A DNA stretch of 64,000 nucleotides. Origin: Eggerthellaceae bacterium (GTDB lineage: Bacteria > Actinomycetota > Coriobacteriia > Coriobacteriales > Eggerthellaceae). Location of the stretch: the NCBI GenBank assembly GCA_030524475.1, contig JAUNGO010000004.1, positions 10,856-74,855 on the forward strand, written 5' to 3'. Shown one piece after another: positions 17,496 through 24,762 of this stretch (positions are counted from its first letter, which is position 1; every line of letters begins with the position of its first letter). Position numbers and translations under genes: made by a program. The notes under the pieces were generated by a model. The model searched no databases. It saw nothing but the letters and a program-made list of their open reading frames with translations, and was not told where the DNA came from.

Positions 17496-18456
17496 GGCTG
17501 ATCACTTCCTTTGCAAGTTCAATATAGGAGATAGACCCTTTTCCTTTAGGATCGTATTGGGTGATAGGTTGCCCAAAACTTGGAGCTTCTGACAGCTTAA
17601 CAGTGCGAGGAATAAGTGTATTGAATACGATTTTTCCGAAATAGCCTCGCACTTCGTCGACCACCTGCTTGGAAAGCAAGGTTCTATTGTCATACATCGT
17701 GAGAAGAACCCCATAGATATCAAGAGTGGGATTAAGCCTTGATTTGACACGTTTCATTGATTCAAGAAGTTTTGTCACGCCCTCGAGAGCATAAAACTCG
17801 CATTGAATCGGAATAAGGAGCTTATCAGCTGCAACTAGTGCATTTACTGTTAAAAGTCCGAGGGATGGAGGGCAATCAATGAAAATGTAGTCATAACGTC
17901 CTCGCATCGACCCGACGGCATCCTTGAGTCTATTCTCACGCGCCATTTCGGATACAAGCTCAACCTCAGCGCCCGCAAGGTTAATGGTCGCGGGAGCAAC
18001 GTCGAGACCAGGGCAAACATCGGGGATAATAACCCTCTCTATAGGCTCATCAGCCAGAAGAACATCATAAATGCACTGTTGAACGGCAGATTTTTCTATA
18101 CCGAGTCCACTCGAGGAATTACCTTGTGGGTCGAGATCAACGAGAAGAACCTGCTTTCCCATCTCACCGAGTGCAGCCGCAAGATTAATAGCGGTGGTTG
18201 ATTTACCCACACCGCCTTTTTGATTGATGATAGCTATGATCTTTGTTTGCCCTACAACGTGTTTTACAGGTTCTTTTTCTTCGTAAGACCTTAAAGACTT
18301 GGATTCAATCTTGTCTTCAAGAGGTTGAACCACATCGCGAACGATAACAACAGGTTCATCAAGATCATCCGATGTATTTTCCTGAACCTCGCTCACCTGT
18401 TTATTGACAGTCTTTGTCTCATTTTTTTCACGTTTAAGACTATCTAGAAATCCCAC
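17488..18456 (-). CDS. parA: Chromosome-partitioning ATPase ParA (Soj)
   Basis: A 322-residue deviant Walker ATPase that works with ParB to position origins. A GTG start at 18456 is preceded by AAAGGAGGAAACC. An N-terminal extension of about 70 residues, Glu/Lys-rich, comes before the ATPase core IIAIINQKGGVGKSTTAINLA, with the deviant Walker A KGGVGKST at about 80-88. Later motifs include LLVDLDPQGN and FIDCPPSLGLLTVNAL. The gene overlaps parB by 8 bp, so they form an operon. Two exact parS sites lie upstream (18511, 18560), one abutting the likely -35 box, which suggests feedback control by ParB. Confidence 0.96.
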   Translation of the reverse strand: MGFLDSLKREKNETKTVNKQVSEVQENTSDDLDEPVVIVRDVVQPLEDKIESKSLRSYEEKEPVKHVVGQTKIIAIINQKGGVGKSTTAINLAAALGEMGKQVLLVDLDPQGNSSSGLGIEKSAVQQCIYDVLLADEPIERVIIPDVCPGLDVAPATINLAGAEVELVSEMARENRLKDAVGSMRGRYDYIFIDCPPSLGLLTVNALVAADKLLIPIQCEFYALEGVTKLLESMKRVKSRLNPTLDIYGVLLTMYDNRTLLSKQVVDEVRGYFGKIVFNTLIPRTVKLSEAPSFGQPITQYDPKGKGSISYIELAKEVISRG

Positions 18457-18482
18457 GGTTTCCTCCTTTTCGACTTAAAACG

Positions 18483-18510
18483 AGTATATCAAACGAAATT
18501 CACGTTGGAA
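18483..18510 (-). promoter_or_regulatory. Likely parAB promoter next to parS
   Basis: On the minus strand an extended -10 TGATATACT (TATACT at 18488-18483) is 16 bp from a weak -35 TTCCAA (18510-18505). The parS at 18511 begins directly beside that -35. Confidence 0.55.
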
Positions 18511-18526
18511 TGTTTCACGTGAAACA
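18511..18526. other. parS site (exact)
   Basis: Exact 16-mer in a 26-bp palindrome abutting the parA -35 region. Confidence 0.85.
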
Positions 18527-18559
18527 TTCCAGTGGAGGTAACAGAAAAGCAGCTCAAAA

Positions 18560-18575
18560 TGTTTCACGTGAAACA
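18560..18575. other. parS site (exact)
   Basis: Exact 16-mer 1 bp after the DUF559 stop at 18577 (minus strand). Confidence 0.85.
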
Positions 18576-18576
18576 T

Positions 18577-18975
18577 TCACACCTTACTTTTTAAAAGAGA
18601 GAAGCCATTTCCCATAAGGTCGTTACGACGGGCTTTAACTTCCTTATCTATTACTTCACATACTCCCTCAAAACTCTCGTCAATGTCTCTATTAGAAAAC
18701 CGGAGTTGCTTTATTTCCCTCATTTCAAGAAAAGAAGTGCGTGTGGCGTCATAGGCCAGTGAACGTTTTTCGTAATGCTGGCCGCCATCAAGTTCAACGC
18801 TAAGGCGTGCCTTGCGACAGTAGAAATCAACTATATAGTTCCCAATAACTTTTTGAGCTTTGAAAGTAACTTCGTATTCAGCAAGAAAGCGATACCAGAG
18901 TTTCTTTTCGTGAGGAGTCATGTTCCTTCTAAGGTAAAGAGCCCTCTCCGCTAAAACTTTTCTCCTTGTCATCAT
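18577..18975 (-). CDS. DUF559 family endonuclease-like protein
   Basis: A 132-residue protein with the DUF559 fold, related to very-short-patch-repair-type endonucleases. Recognisable features are the N-terminal LRRNMTPHEKKLWYRFL, then NYIVDFYCRKARLSVELDGGQHY, and a C-terminal half with the R-x-x-x-L-E-M-R-E-I region. D and E in VDFY and ELDGGQH are plausible active-site residues. Start ATG 18975 follows AAAGGG. It lies upstream of parAB on the same strand with a 120 bp gap. These genes often occur singly in bacteria and their substrate is not known. Confidence 0.8.
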   Translation of the reverse strand: MMTRRKVLAERALYLRRNMTPHEKKLWYRFLAEYEVTFKAQKVIGNYIVDFYCRKARLSVELDGGQHYEKRSLAYDATRTSFLEMREIKQLRFSNRDIDESFEGVCEVIDKEVKARRNDLMGNGFSLLKSKV

Positions 18976-19134
18976 TTGTTTCCCTTTCTTCTAGAAACTC
19001 GAGACAAGAAGATCGTAACAGCGCCGTTTAACCAAGAGATGCGAGAAATCTCACACCACTCTCACTCAATTCGCTTTGATATCACACAAGTTTGATACCA
19101 AGTTCAAACAAAAAATCAGAAGCTCATATGCCAA

Positions 19135-19150
19135 TGTTTCACGTGAAACA
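19135..19150. other. parS site (exact)
   Basis: Exact 16-mer in the rsmG-DUF559 spacer. Confidence 0.85.
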
Positions 19151-19215
19151 TCTCTGGATATGACTCGTATTTAACCGAAATTCAACCAAAAACTAACTAA
19201 AACCTAACTAGAAAA

Positions 19216-19231
19216 TGTTTCACGTGAAACA
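19216..19231. other. parS site (exact)
   Basis: Exact 16-mer in a 30-bp perfect palindrome (19209-19238) that includes the end of rsmG. Confidence 0.85.
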
Positions 19232-19235
19232 TTTT

Positions 19236-19895
19236 CTATACCGTGAGCGGTTTTTTTTGAGCCATACTTATTCGACGCGGAAGCTTTATTTTTGCTTTAG
19301 CCACTTTCTCAAAAGAAACGATCTCACGATACGTCTCGCCATCGCTTAAAGTTAAACTACGGCGAGAAACCAATTTCATTCCAAGAATCTTCTCCAAAGA
19401 TTCGGCATGATTTAATTCGTCCTCCGAAAGACGAGCTTTATAACAAACTAAACGACCTCCCTTAACGAGCAAAGGAGACGACAACTCGAGTAGGGAAGGG
19501 AGTTGAGACAAGGCGCGGGCGGTCAAGACGGCGAAAGCGGATCTTTTCTCAAGGGCGAGGTCTTCTATTCGACCGGGATACGTCTTAATTTGACCCGATA
19601 GCGATAGTTTCGATAGAGCTTCCTCTATAACAGCTGCTTTCTTTTTTACCGAGTCAACGAGAACAGCTTCTCGTCCGGTTTTAATGGATACAGGAACGCC
19701 GGGAAAACCACCACCTGTTCCTAAATCGCCGTACAACCCTTGCGGAGCAGCGTTGATTTCAGGAAGTGCTGACAAGGAATCTTGCACATGAAGAATGCGC
19801 GCCTGGTCAAGGGATCCAATTCTCGTGAGATTGACAGTCTTGTTTGCTTCAAGAATCAAATCAAGGTATAAGGCAATCATTTCGTCATCGGACAT
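19236..19895 (-). CDS. rsmG: 16S rRNA (guanine527-N7)-methyltransferase RsmG
   Basis: A 219-residue class I SAM methyltransferase (GidB) that methylates G527 of 16S rRNA. Motifs include NKTVNLTRI, HVQDSLSALPEI and the SAM loop YGDLGTGGGFPGVPVSI at about residues 54-70, then TARALSQLPSLLEL. ATG 19895 follows AAGGAGCAACA. It is a separate unit, since jag upstream ends in a terminator at 20222-20259 and four parS sites lie in between. Gene neighbours parA and parB match the common order rsmG-parA-parB. Confidence 0.95.
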   Translation of the reverse strand: MSDDEMIALYLDLILEANKTVNLTRIGSLDQARILHVQDSLSALPEINAAPQGLYGDLGTGGGFPGVPVSIKTGREAVLVDSVKKKAAVIEEALSKLSLSGQIKTYPGRIEDLALEKRSAFAVLTARALSQLPSLLELSSPLLVKGGRLVCYKARLSEDELNHAESLEKILGMKLVSRRSLTLSDGETYREIVSFEKVAKAKIKLPRRISMAQKKPLTV

Positions 19896-19910
19896 TGTTG
19901 CTCCTTAAAA

Positions 19911-19926
19911 TGTTTCACGTGAAACA
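19911..19926. other. parS site (exact)
   Basis: Exact 16-mer in a 24-bp palindrome directly upstream of the rsmG ribosome site. Confidence 0.85.
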
Positions 19927-19948
19927 TTTTGCCATCGGTTACACAGAA

Positions 19949-19964
19949 TGTTTCACGTGAAACA
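19949..19964. other. parS site (exact)
   Basis: Exact 16-mer in a 30-bp perfect palindrome (19942-19971). Confidence 0.85.
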
Positions 19965-20012
19965 TTCTGTGCAATAGTAACCGAAGAAACAACCTATCCA
20001 CAACAACGAAAA

Positions 20013-20028
20013 TGTTTCACGTGAAACA
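20013..20028. other. parS site (exact)
   Basis: Exact 16-mer in a 30-bp perfect palindrome (20006-20035). Confidence 0.85.
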
Positions 20029-20086
20029 TTTTCGTGCTGGTTTTCGATTTCACATCCCTTCACAAGCTGTTTATTTAAACCCTCAA

Positions 20087-20102
20087 TGTTTCACGTGAAA
20101 CA
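20087..20102. other. parS site (exact) in 42-bp palindrome
   Basis: Exact 16-mer at the centre of a perfect 42-bp palindrome (20074-20115), the longest in the window. Confidence 0.88.
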
Positions 20103-20221
20103 TTGAGGGTTTAAAAAGAAGGAAGCGGCAGCAGAACAAAAATATGCTACTTATTACAAAAAGCAGCAGCAACATTGCAGCAAAAGATTCAAGAAGGGAG
20201 TTTCACAATACATGACTGCAA

Positions 20222-20259
20222 CAAATAAAGAGGGGGTGAGTCGAAGACCCAACCCCCTC
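20222..20259 (-). terminator. Intrinsic terminator after jag
   Basis: On the minus strand, GAGGGGGT pairs with ACCCCCTC around a TTCG-bearing loop, followed by TTTATTTGTT. It ends the rpmH-to-jag unit. Confidence 0.7.
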
Positions 20260-20293
20260 GAGTGAATTTGTTTTTGACGTGTGCTACGAAGCT

Positions 20294-20917
20294 TTACCGA
20301 GGAACGACTACAACATGACGCGTGCTGCCTTCCCCTTCCGAAACGGTATCGACGCGATCGTCGTCGCGAAGCGTGATATGAACGATACGGCGCTCATACG
20401 GAGTCATGGGGCGTAAATTGACGTTACGGTGCTGTGCTGCTGCACGGTTAGCGGACGAATGAGCGATAGATTCGAGTTTTTGCCGCTGACGACTTTTGTA
20501 TCCCTCAACGTCGATAACCACCGGATAACGAAACCCTATGGTTCGCACTGTGATGGCTGACACAAGGAATTGCAATGCATCAAGGGTTTTCCCATGGCGA
20601 CCAATGAGAACAGCAAGGTCGTCGCCTGTGATATCGAGGATAAGTTCGCCGTCGTCACCTTCATATTCGTCAATAGTGACGTCGCCCACATTGAAGTACT
20701 TAAGAATATCCTGCAAGGCCGATATAGCCGTATCAGCAATATTGTCGAGCATTTCCTCCGTTACTTCTCCGTCACCAGAAGCATCGGTCGACGATTCCGT
20801 TTCAATCGAATCCATCTTATCGGACACCACAGCAGTTTGATCCGCGTCGTCTGCATCGGCACCTTCGCAAACTTCACCTTCGAGGGTTTCCTCAAATTCC
20901 TTCGTTTCCTCCGACAT
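20294..20917 (-). CDS. jag: KH/R3H RNA-binding protein Jag (KhpB, SpoIIIJ-associated)
   Basis: A 207-residue RNA-binding protein. Residues 1-55 are acidic. The Jag/KH domain has VLIGRHGKTLDALQFLV, with the GxxG loop as GRHG. The R3H domain contains SANRAAAQHRNVNLRPMTPYERRIVH. Homologues bind mRNA and sRNA and affect cell-envelope growth. It lies after yidC, the standard order rpmH-rnpA-yidD-yidC-jag. ATG 20917 follows AAGGAGGAAGTT. A terminator follows its stop. Confidence 0.95.
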   Translation of the reverse strand: MSEETKEFEETLEGEVCEGADADDADQTAVVSDKMDSIETESSTDASGDGEVTEEMLDNIADTAISALQDILKYFNVGDVTIDEYEGDDGELILDITGDDLAVLIGRHGKTLDALQFLVSAITVRTIGFRYPVVIDVEGYKSRQRQKLESIAHSSANRAAAQHRNVNLRPMTPYERRIVHITLRDDDRVDTVSEGEGSTRHVVVVPR

Positions 20918-20952
20918 AACTTCCTCCTTTGTTCCAAGAGAGTGGGGCGAAA

Positions 20953-20968
20953 TTTTTCACGTGAAACA
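20953..20968. other. parS-like site with one mismatch
   Basis: TTTTTCACGTGAAACA, one base from exact, in the yidC-jag gap; flanking bases extend the palindrome. Confidence 0.65.
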
Positions 20969-20992
20969 TTTCGCTTTAAAACACAAAGGGAG

Positions 20993-21008
20993 TGTTTCAC
21001 GTGAAACA
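20993..21008. other. parS site (exact)
   Basis: Exact 16-mer in a 28-bp perfect palindrome (20987-21014) between yidC and jag. Confidence 0.85.
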
Positions 21009-21031
21009 CTCCCTCGGTTACTAAAATGGAT

Positions 21032-21808
21032 CTAGCGCTTCTTCCTCGGGCGCTTTTTCTTGGTTTTCCGCGTAACGGTCACTTCGACAGGCTTAACCTC
21101 CACAGGTTCTTCGGCAGCTTTCTGCTCGTCTTTGCGGCGACACAGGAAAAGCGAGAGCTGATTTTGACCAATACCGATCAAAGAAGACATACCCCAGAAC
21201 AACAACACGCCGGCAGGGGAGCTCCATGAAATCCAAAGCATGAACACCGACATGACTACCGCCATGATAATCATTTGGTTCTTCTGCTGCTTGTTCTCGC
21301 TCTTGAGCTGTTGCAGGACCATCGGCAAAAACGTTGCGCCTGCGAAGATTACCATAAGGATTAAATAGGGAACAAATGTTCCAAATCCCTGAAAAAATGC
21401 CTGTTCAGGCGTGGTAACAAGGTTAGGCACCAAGTTGTAGAAGGAATAGTCGTGGACTTCTTCGCGCGCACCCATCTCACGCAACACCTGGAACAAGGCA
21501 ATGAAGATGGGCATTTGCAGCAACATGGGAATGCAGCCGGCGAGCGGGTTGAACTTCGCCTCGGCGTAGAGTTTCTGCATTTCCTGGCTTTGACGAACCT
21601 GGTCGTCGGCGAAGCGCTCCTGGATGCTCGCGATCTTCGGTTGAATCTTCTGCATCTGGTAGTTCGACTTCGCCTGCTTGTGCATGATCGGCGAAACGAT
21701 GATGCGGAAGATGATGGTGACTAAGAGGATAGCGAGTCCCCAGTCGCCGCAGAAGCTGTAGAAGGCTTGGATGACGTCAAAGATCCAATCCTTGAATACT
21801 TCCCACAT
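21032..21808 (-). CDS. yidC: Membrane protein insertase YidC (Oxa1 family)
   Basis: A 258-residue insertase with five hydrophobic segments and no large periplasmic domain, as in Gram-positives. The conserved LLVTIIFRIIVSPIMHKQ region contains the Arg that lies in the hydrophilic groove. QKIQPKIASIQERF begins the cytoplasmic hairpin, and FNPLAGCIPMLLQMPIFIALFQVLRE is the family core. The C-terminal tail is very basic (ending KKKRPRKKR) and may bind ribosomes. It inserts membrane proteins alone or with SecYEG. It lies between yidD and jag. Confidence 0.95.
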   Translation of the reverse strand: MWEVFKDWIFDVIQAFYSFCGDWGLAILLVTIIFRIIVSPIMHKQAKSNYQMQKIQPKIASIQERFADDQVRQSQEMQKLYAEAKFNPLAGCIPMLLQMPIFIALFQVLREMGAREEVHDYSFYNLVPNLVTTPEQAFFQGFGTFVPYLILMVIFAGATFLPMVLQQLKSENKQQKNQMIIMAVVMSVFMLWISWSSPAGVLLFWGMSSLIGIGQNQLSLFLCRRKDEQKAAEEPVEVKPVEVTVTRKTKKKRPRKKR

Positions 21809-21843
21809 TCCATTTTCCCTTCTAATTCAAACCCGTCGAGCCC

Positions 21844-22086
21844 TTAAGGCACGGGGTCGTACCCATAAGGCCCGCCGGGATGACACTTCGCAAGACGCTT
21901 CGCCGTGAGGACAAACCCCTTCTTGAAGCCGTAGCGCCTAAACGCAATCAACCCGTATTCTGAGCACGTCGGAACAAAACGGCAGCACGAAGGAAGCAGC
22001 GGAGAAATGGCGGCGCGATAAAACATGATTAACCCGATGGCCATCAAAGCCGGGGCACGTTTAATCGCGGACAGCAGCCTTTTCAT
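21844..22086 (-). CDS. yidD: Membrane protein insertion efficiency factor YidD
   Basis: An 80-residue protein of normal YidD length. Family landmarks are the hydrophobic start [19 protein letters not shown], then [19 protein letters not shown] with the conserved cysteines, and the C-terminal [13 protein letters not shown]. It aids YidC-dependent insertion. The gene overlaps rnpA by 26 bp, and ATG 22086 follows GGGAAGAAGCTG. Confidence 0.93.
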   Translation of the reverse strand: MKRLLSAIKRAPALMAIGLIMFYRAAISPLLPSCCRFVPTCSEYGLIAFRRYGFKKGFVLTAKRLAKCHPGGPYGYDPVP

Positions 22087-22453
22087 CAGCTTCTTCCCGC
22101 CCTCCCAAAGGAGAGCGCCTGATCGTTCTTTCGCATGCGGCGACTACTTTACTATAAGAAGCCTCGTTGATGGTCGATTTCGCAAGAAATATTACATCGT
22201 AGCCAGCCCAAGGTCCTCCCAAGTCGCCGCATAGAGACCTCATGCGGCGCTTTGCTGCGTTGCGCCACACGGCATTCCCGAGTTTTTTGCCGGCAATAAA
22301 AGCAACACGACCTCTAGGGTCGTGCTGCTTCGACAACTCAGTTTTCCCCTCAGCTTCGCATCTCTCCACGATAAGCGTTAGAAACGGCGTTTTAAAACGC
22401 CTTCCGCATGAGAAGATGCGGGAGATCTCGTCGCTGGATTTTATGGTATCCAA
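22061..22453 (-). CDS. rnpA: Ribonuclease P protein component
   Basis: A 130-residue protein subunit of RNase P, which processes tRNA 5' ends with its RNA partner. The RNP motif region is [27 protein letters not shown], matching the family K-x-G-x-A-V-x-R-N-x-x-K-R. Two adjacent TTG codons are possible starts (22456 and 22453). The second is preferred, with GGAG six bases upstream and the rpmH stop just beyond. A Gly/Arg-rich C-terminal tail overlaps the start of yidD. Confidence 0.92.
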   Translation of the reverse strand: MDTIKSSDEISRIFSCGRRFKTPFLTLIVERCEAEGKTELSKQHDPRGRVAFIAGKKLGNAVWRNAAKRRMRSLCGDLGGPWAGYDVIFLAKSTINEASYSKVVAACERTIRRSPLGGREEADEKAAVRD

Positions 22454-22465
22454 CAAACGCTCCGG

Positions 22466-22600
22466 CTACACGCAGAGGCGCTTGCGTCCCTTTGCGCGAC
22501 GGCGAGCGAGAACAGCGCGACCGCCCTTGGTGGACATACGAGCACGGAAGCCGTGGGTTTTGGCACGCTTACGAGTGTTCGGTTGGTAAGTGCGTTTCAT
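22466..22600 (-). CDS. rpmH: 50S ribosomal protein L34
   Basis: A 44-residue basic protein, full length for L34: [20 protein letters not shown], then [20 protein letters not shown] and RLCV. ATG 22600 follows AAAGGGACAAGAAG. It is the first gene of the rpmH-rnpA-yidD-yidC-jag unit, with a good promoter at 22638-22665. Confidence 0.97.
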   Translation of the reverse strand: MKRTYQPNTRKRAKTHGFRARMSTKGGRAVLARRRAKGRKRLCV

Positions 22601-23061
22601 CTTCTTGTCCCTTTCATGATCAAAGAGTAACTTCAAAAGTATATATCACTGAACACGTATGTCAACGGTATGTTTTGAATTGTAGAACCGAAAAAGCAGA
22701 GAGTCGGCGAAGAATCGACGAACGACCTAACTCAACGGTCGTTTCAGTTTCCCATTCCTTGTTTCACTCCTCGCCCATTCTTCTCTTAATATATATTTCC
22801 TTAGTTGTAATAATAAAGGTGGTGGAAAAGTTAAAAAAGCGACTTACGCCTGATGGCGGGCGAGAAAGAACGTTTTATTGGCGGTTAATCGACGGTGCTT
22901 TGAATGAACAAGAATGTATGGGTTTGTTATCACAGGCGCGCGAAGGTTGAAAGACGGCGAAGTTATACCCGCTTTTCCGCGCGTTATGAACCATGGATGT
23001 TGAAATTGGGTAGAAGGCGAAAAGCGGGTGTTTTTTATCGCCGCTCACCAGCGAACTCACT
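22601..23061. other. Intergenic region between rpmH and dnaA (461 bp)
   Basis: Holds the rpmH promoter at 22638-22665. An AT-rich stretch of about 22770-22840 and a TTATCACA word near 22928 are seen, but no clear DnaA box array and no parS. No gene is supported. Confidence 0.6.
22638..22665 (-). promoter_or_regulatory. rpmH promoter
   Basis: On the minus strand -35 TTGACA (22665-22660), 16-bp spacer, -10 TATACT (22643-22638). The start point would be about 22631. Confidence 0.75.
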
Positions 23062-24645
23062 CTACAGCTCGCGAATGATTTGGGTGAGCGCCTCGATCTC
23101 TTCCTGCACCTCTTGATCGTTGCGCATCTTCTCCTCGACGGCGCCGACCGAGTGCATGATGGTGGCGTGGTCCCTGTTGAATTTCTTGCCGATGGCGCCG
23201 AACGTCAAGTCGAGCGTCTGGCGGCACAGGTAAATGGCCACTTGGCGCGGGTACGTGACGCTGCGCGCGCGGGAAGGCCCGACTAAATCGCTGTGCTTCA
23301 CGCGGAAGAAGTTCTCCACTTCCTTCTGCACGTCCTCGACTGTGAGGTTTTTCGACGCGCCGCCCGAAAAGTGGTTCTCAAGCAATACGCGCACGTCGGC
23401 GATGGTGGGGTTCGGCTGGTTGAGCGCCGTCATTTGATAGAGAACCTTGGTCACGGCGCCGCGCAGCTCGCGGATGTTCGACCCGGAGTTCTCGGCGATG
23501 TACATTTGGACGTCTTCAGGGACGTCGAACTGGTCAAACACGTTGTTGGCGCAGTATTCCTTGATAAAGCTTTTGACGATGCCGAGCTTCGTCTCGATCT
23601 CGGGCGGCTGGATGTCGATCGTGGCGCCTTGGCTGAACCGTGAGTGGTAGCGCTCGTCGATGTCGATGTTTTTAGGCGCGCGGTCGGCCGAATAGACGAT
23701 CTGCTTCCCGCTGGCGATCAGTTTGTTGTGAATCTGAAAGACCATGCCGAGCGTCTCTTTTTTGCCTTGAAGGCCTTGGATGTCGTCGATAAGGAGAACG
23801 TCGGCGTCCTCATAGCGCGTCTTGAAGTTCTTGTAGCTCGATTTCTCCTTGTCGTGCGCGTTGGTTGCCTCGACGTACTCGGAAAGGAACTCCGTCGAGT
23901 CGACGTAGACGGTGCGCAGGTGGGGTTGCGTCTCGCAGATGTAGTTTTGGATGGCGCGCATAAGGTGCGTCTTGCCAAGCCCGCTCTTTCCGTAGATAAA
24001 GAAGGGGTTGAGGGGCGTTCGACCAGGCATTTCAGCGACATTGACCGCCATTGAGTAGGCCATGCGGTTCGAGTCGCCGATGACAAAGTTCTCAAACGTG
24101 CACGTCGAGACGACTCCGCAGCTGCTTTCCGCGGCGGGTCGATTCTCCCGAGGTTGATCCGCCGAGGGGTCAGCTGAGGCGACAATCGAGGTTGTTGCCG
24201 CCATAGTGGGCTCACTTTGCTGAAGGGGGGCTTGGGCGGCGTATTGAGGTTGCGACGCATTCGCTGGCTGTCGTACCGCCTGGGGCTGTTGCGGCGTTGC
24301 CGTTGCCGTTGCCGGCGCTTGCGAAGTTTGAGGCGTCTGTGCGCTTGCAGCGGGACGCGCAGACGGCGCGGCGACCTGAGGGGTCGGTTCAGCGACTTCG
24401 ACCACAACCGTAAAGGGAACGCCGTGGAGGTCGAGCAGACCCTGTTTGATCAGGTCGACGTAGTGCCTCTCGACCCATGTTTTAATGAAGTCGTTGTCGG
24501 CGGTGAGCATGAGAAAGCCCTCGCTCATGGCTTGCGGCTGGAGGCGGGAGAAAAAGGCGTCGACCTGGGACGCGTCGACCGAGTCGTATTCCTTGACGCG
24601 CGCGCAGAGGCTATCCCAGTTTTCGTTGATTTTTCCGCTGTCCAT
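23062..24645 (-). CDS. dnaA: Chromosomal replication initiator DnaA
   Basis: A 527-residue initiator that binds oriC and melts it with ATP. Domain I is short (1-85, WDSLCARV...ADNDFIKTWVERHY). A Pro/Gln/Ala-rich linker follows to about 175. The AAA+ core has Walker A GKSGLGKTH at about 218 and Walker B LLIDDIQ near 283. Domain IV near 490 carries the DnaA-box signature DHATIMHSVGAVEEK. The frame is open to 24726, but ATG 24645 gives the conserved N-terminus; no strong ribosome site precedes it. It points away from oriC and is divergent from dnaN. A 10-bp inverted repeat lies in its leader. Confidence 0.97.
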   Translation of the reverse strand: MDSGKINENWDSLCARVKEYDSVDASQVDAFFSRLQPQAMSEGFLMLTADNDFIKTWVERHYVDLIKQGLLDLHGVPFTVVVEVAEPTPQVAAPSARPAASAQTPQTSQAPATATATPQQPQAVRQPANASQPQYAAQAPLQQSEPTMAATTSIVASADPSADQPRENRPAAESSCGVVSTCTFENFVIGDSNRMAYSMAVNVAEMPGRTPLNPFFIYGKSGLGKTHLMRAIQNYICETQPHLRTVYVDSTEFLSEYVEATNAHDKEKSSYKNFKTRYEDADVLLIDDIQGLQGKKETLGMVFQIHNKLIASGKQIVYSADRAPKNIDIDERYHSRFSQGATIDIQPPEIETKLGIVKSFIKEYCANNVFDQFDVPEDVQMYIAENSGSNIRELRGAVTKVLYQMTALNQPNPTIADVRVLLENHFSGGASKNLTVEDVQKEVENFFRVKHSDLVGPSRARSVTYPRQVAIYLCRQTLDLTFGAIGKKFNRDHATIMHSVGAVEEKMRNDQEVQEEIEALTQIIREL

Positions 24646-24671
24646 GGCCGAGTCTTTCTTGGAGGTTGTAG

Positions 24672-24695
24672 GCACAAGGGATATCTCCCTTGTGC
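24672..24695. promoter_or_regulatory. Inverted repeat in the dnaA leader
   Basis: Perfect 10-bp arms (24672-24681 and 24686-24695, GCACAAGGGA and its complement) with loop TATC, 27 bp upstream of the dnaA start. Could be an operator or mRNA hairpin. Confidence 0.5.
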
Positions 24696-24762
24696 GCAAG
24701 GTAGTCTTGGGAAGATATTCTATCAAAAGCGCGCCAGAGCGCCGAGCAGGCGTCGGGGCGCG

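Larger units (their letters stand above)
19896..20293. other. Intergenic region with a cluster of four parS sites (398 bp)
   Basis: Between rsmG and jag. It holds exact parS at 19911, 19949, 20013 and 20087, a DnaA-box-like CTATCCACA at 19994-20002 and the jag terminator at 20222-20259. The palindromes are 24, 30, 30 and 42 bp. The segment 20118-20220 has no gene that I can support. Confidence 0.7.

Noticed and set aside
14008-21008. CRISPR array
   Set aside because: The repeated units are palindromic 16-mers at irregular distances with no regular spacers and no cas genes.
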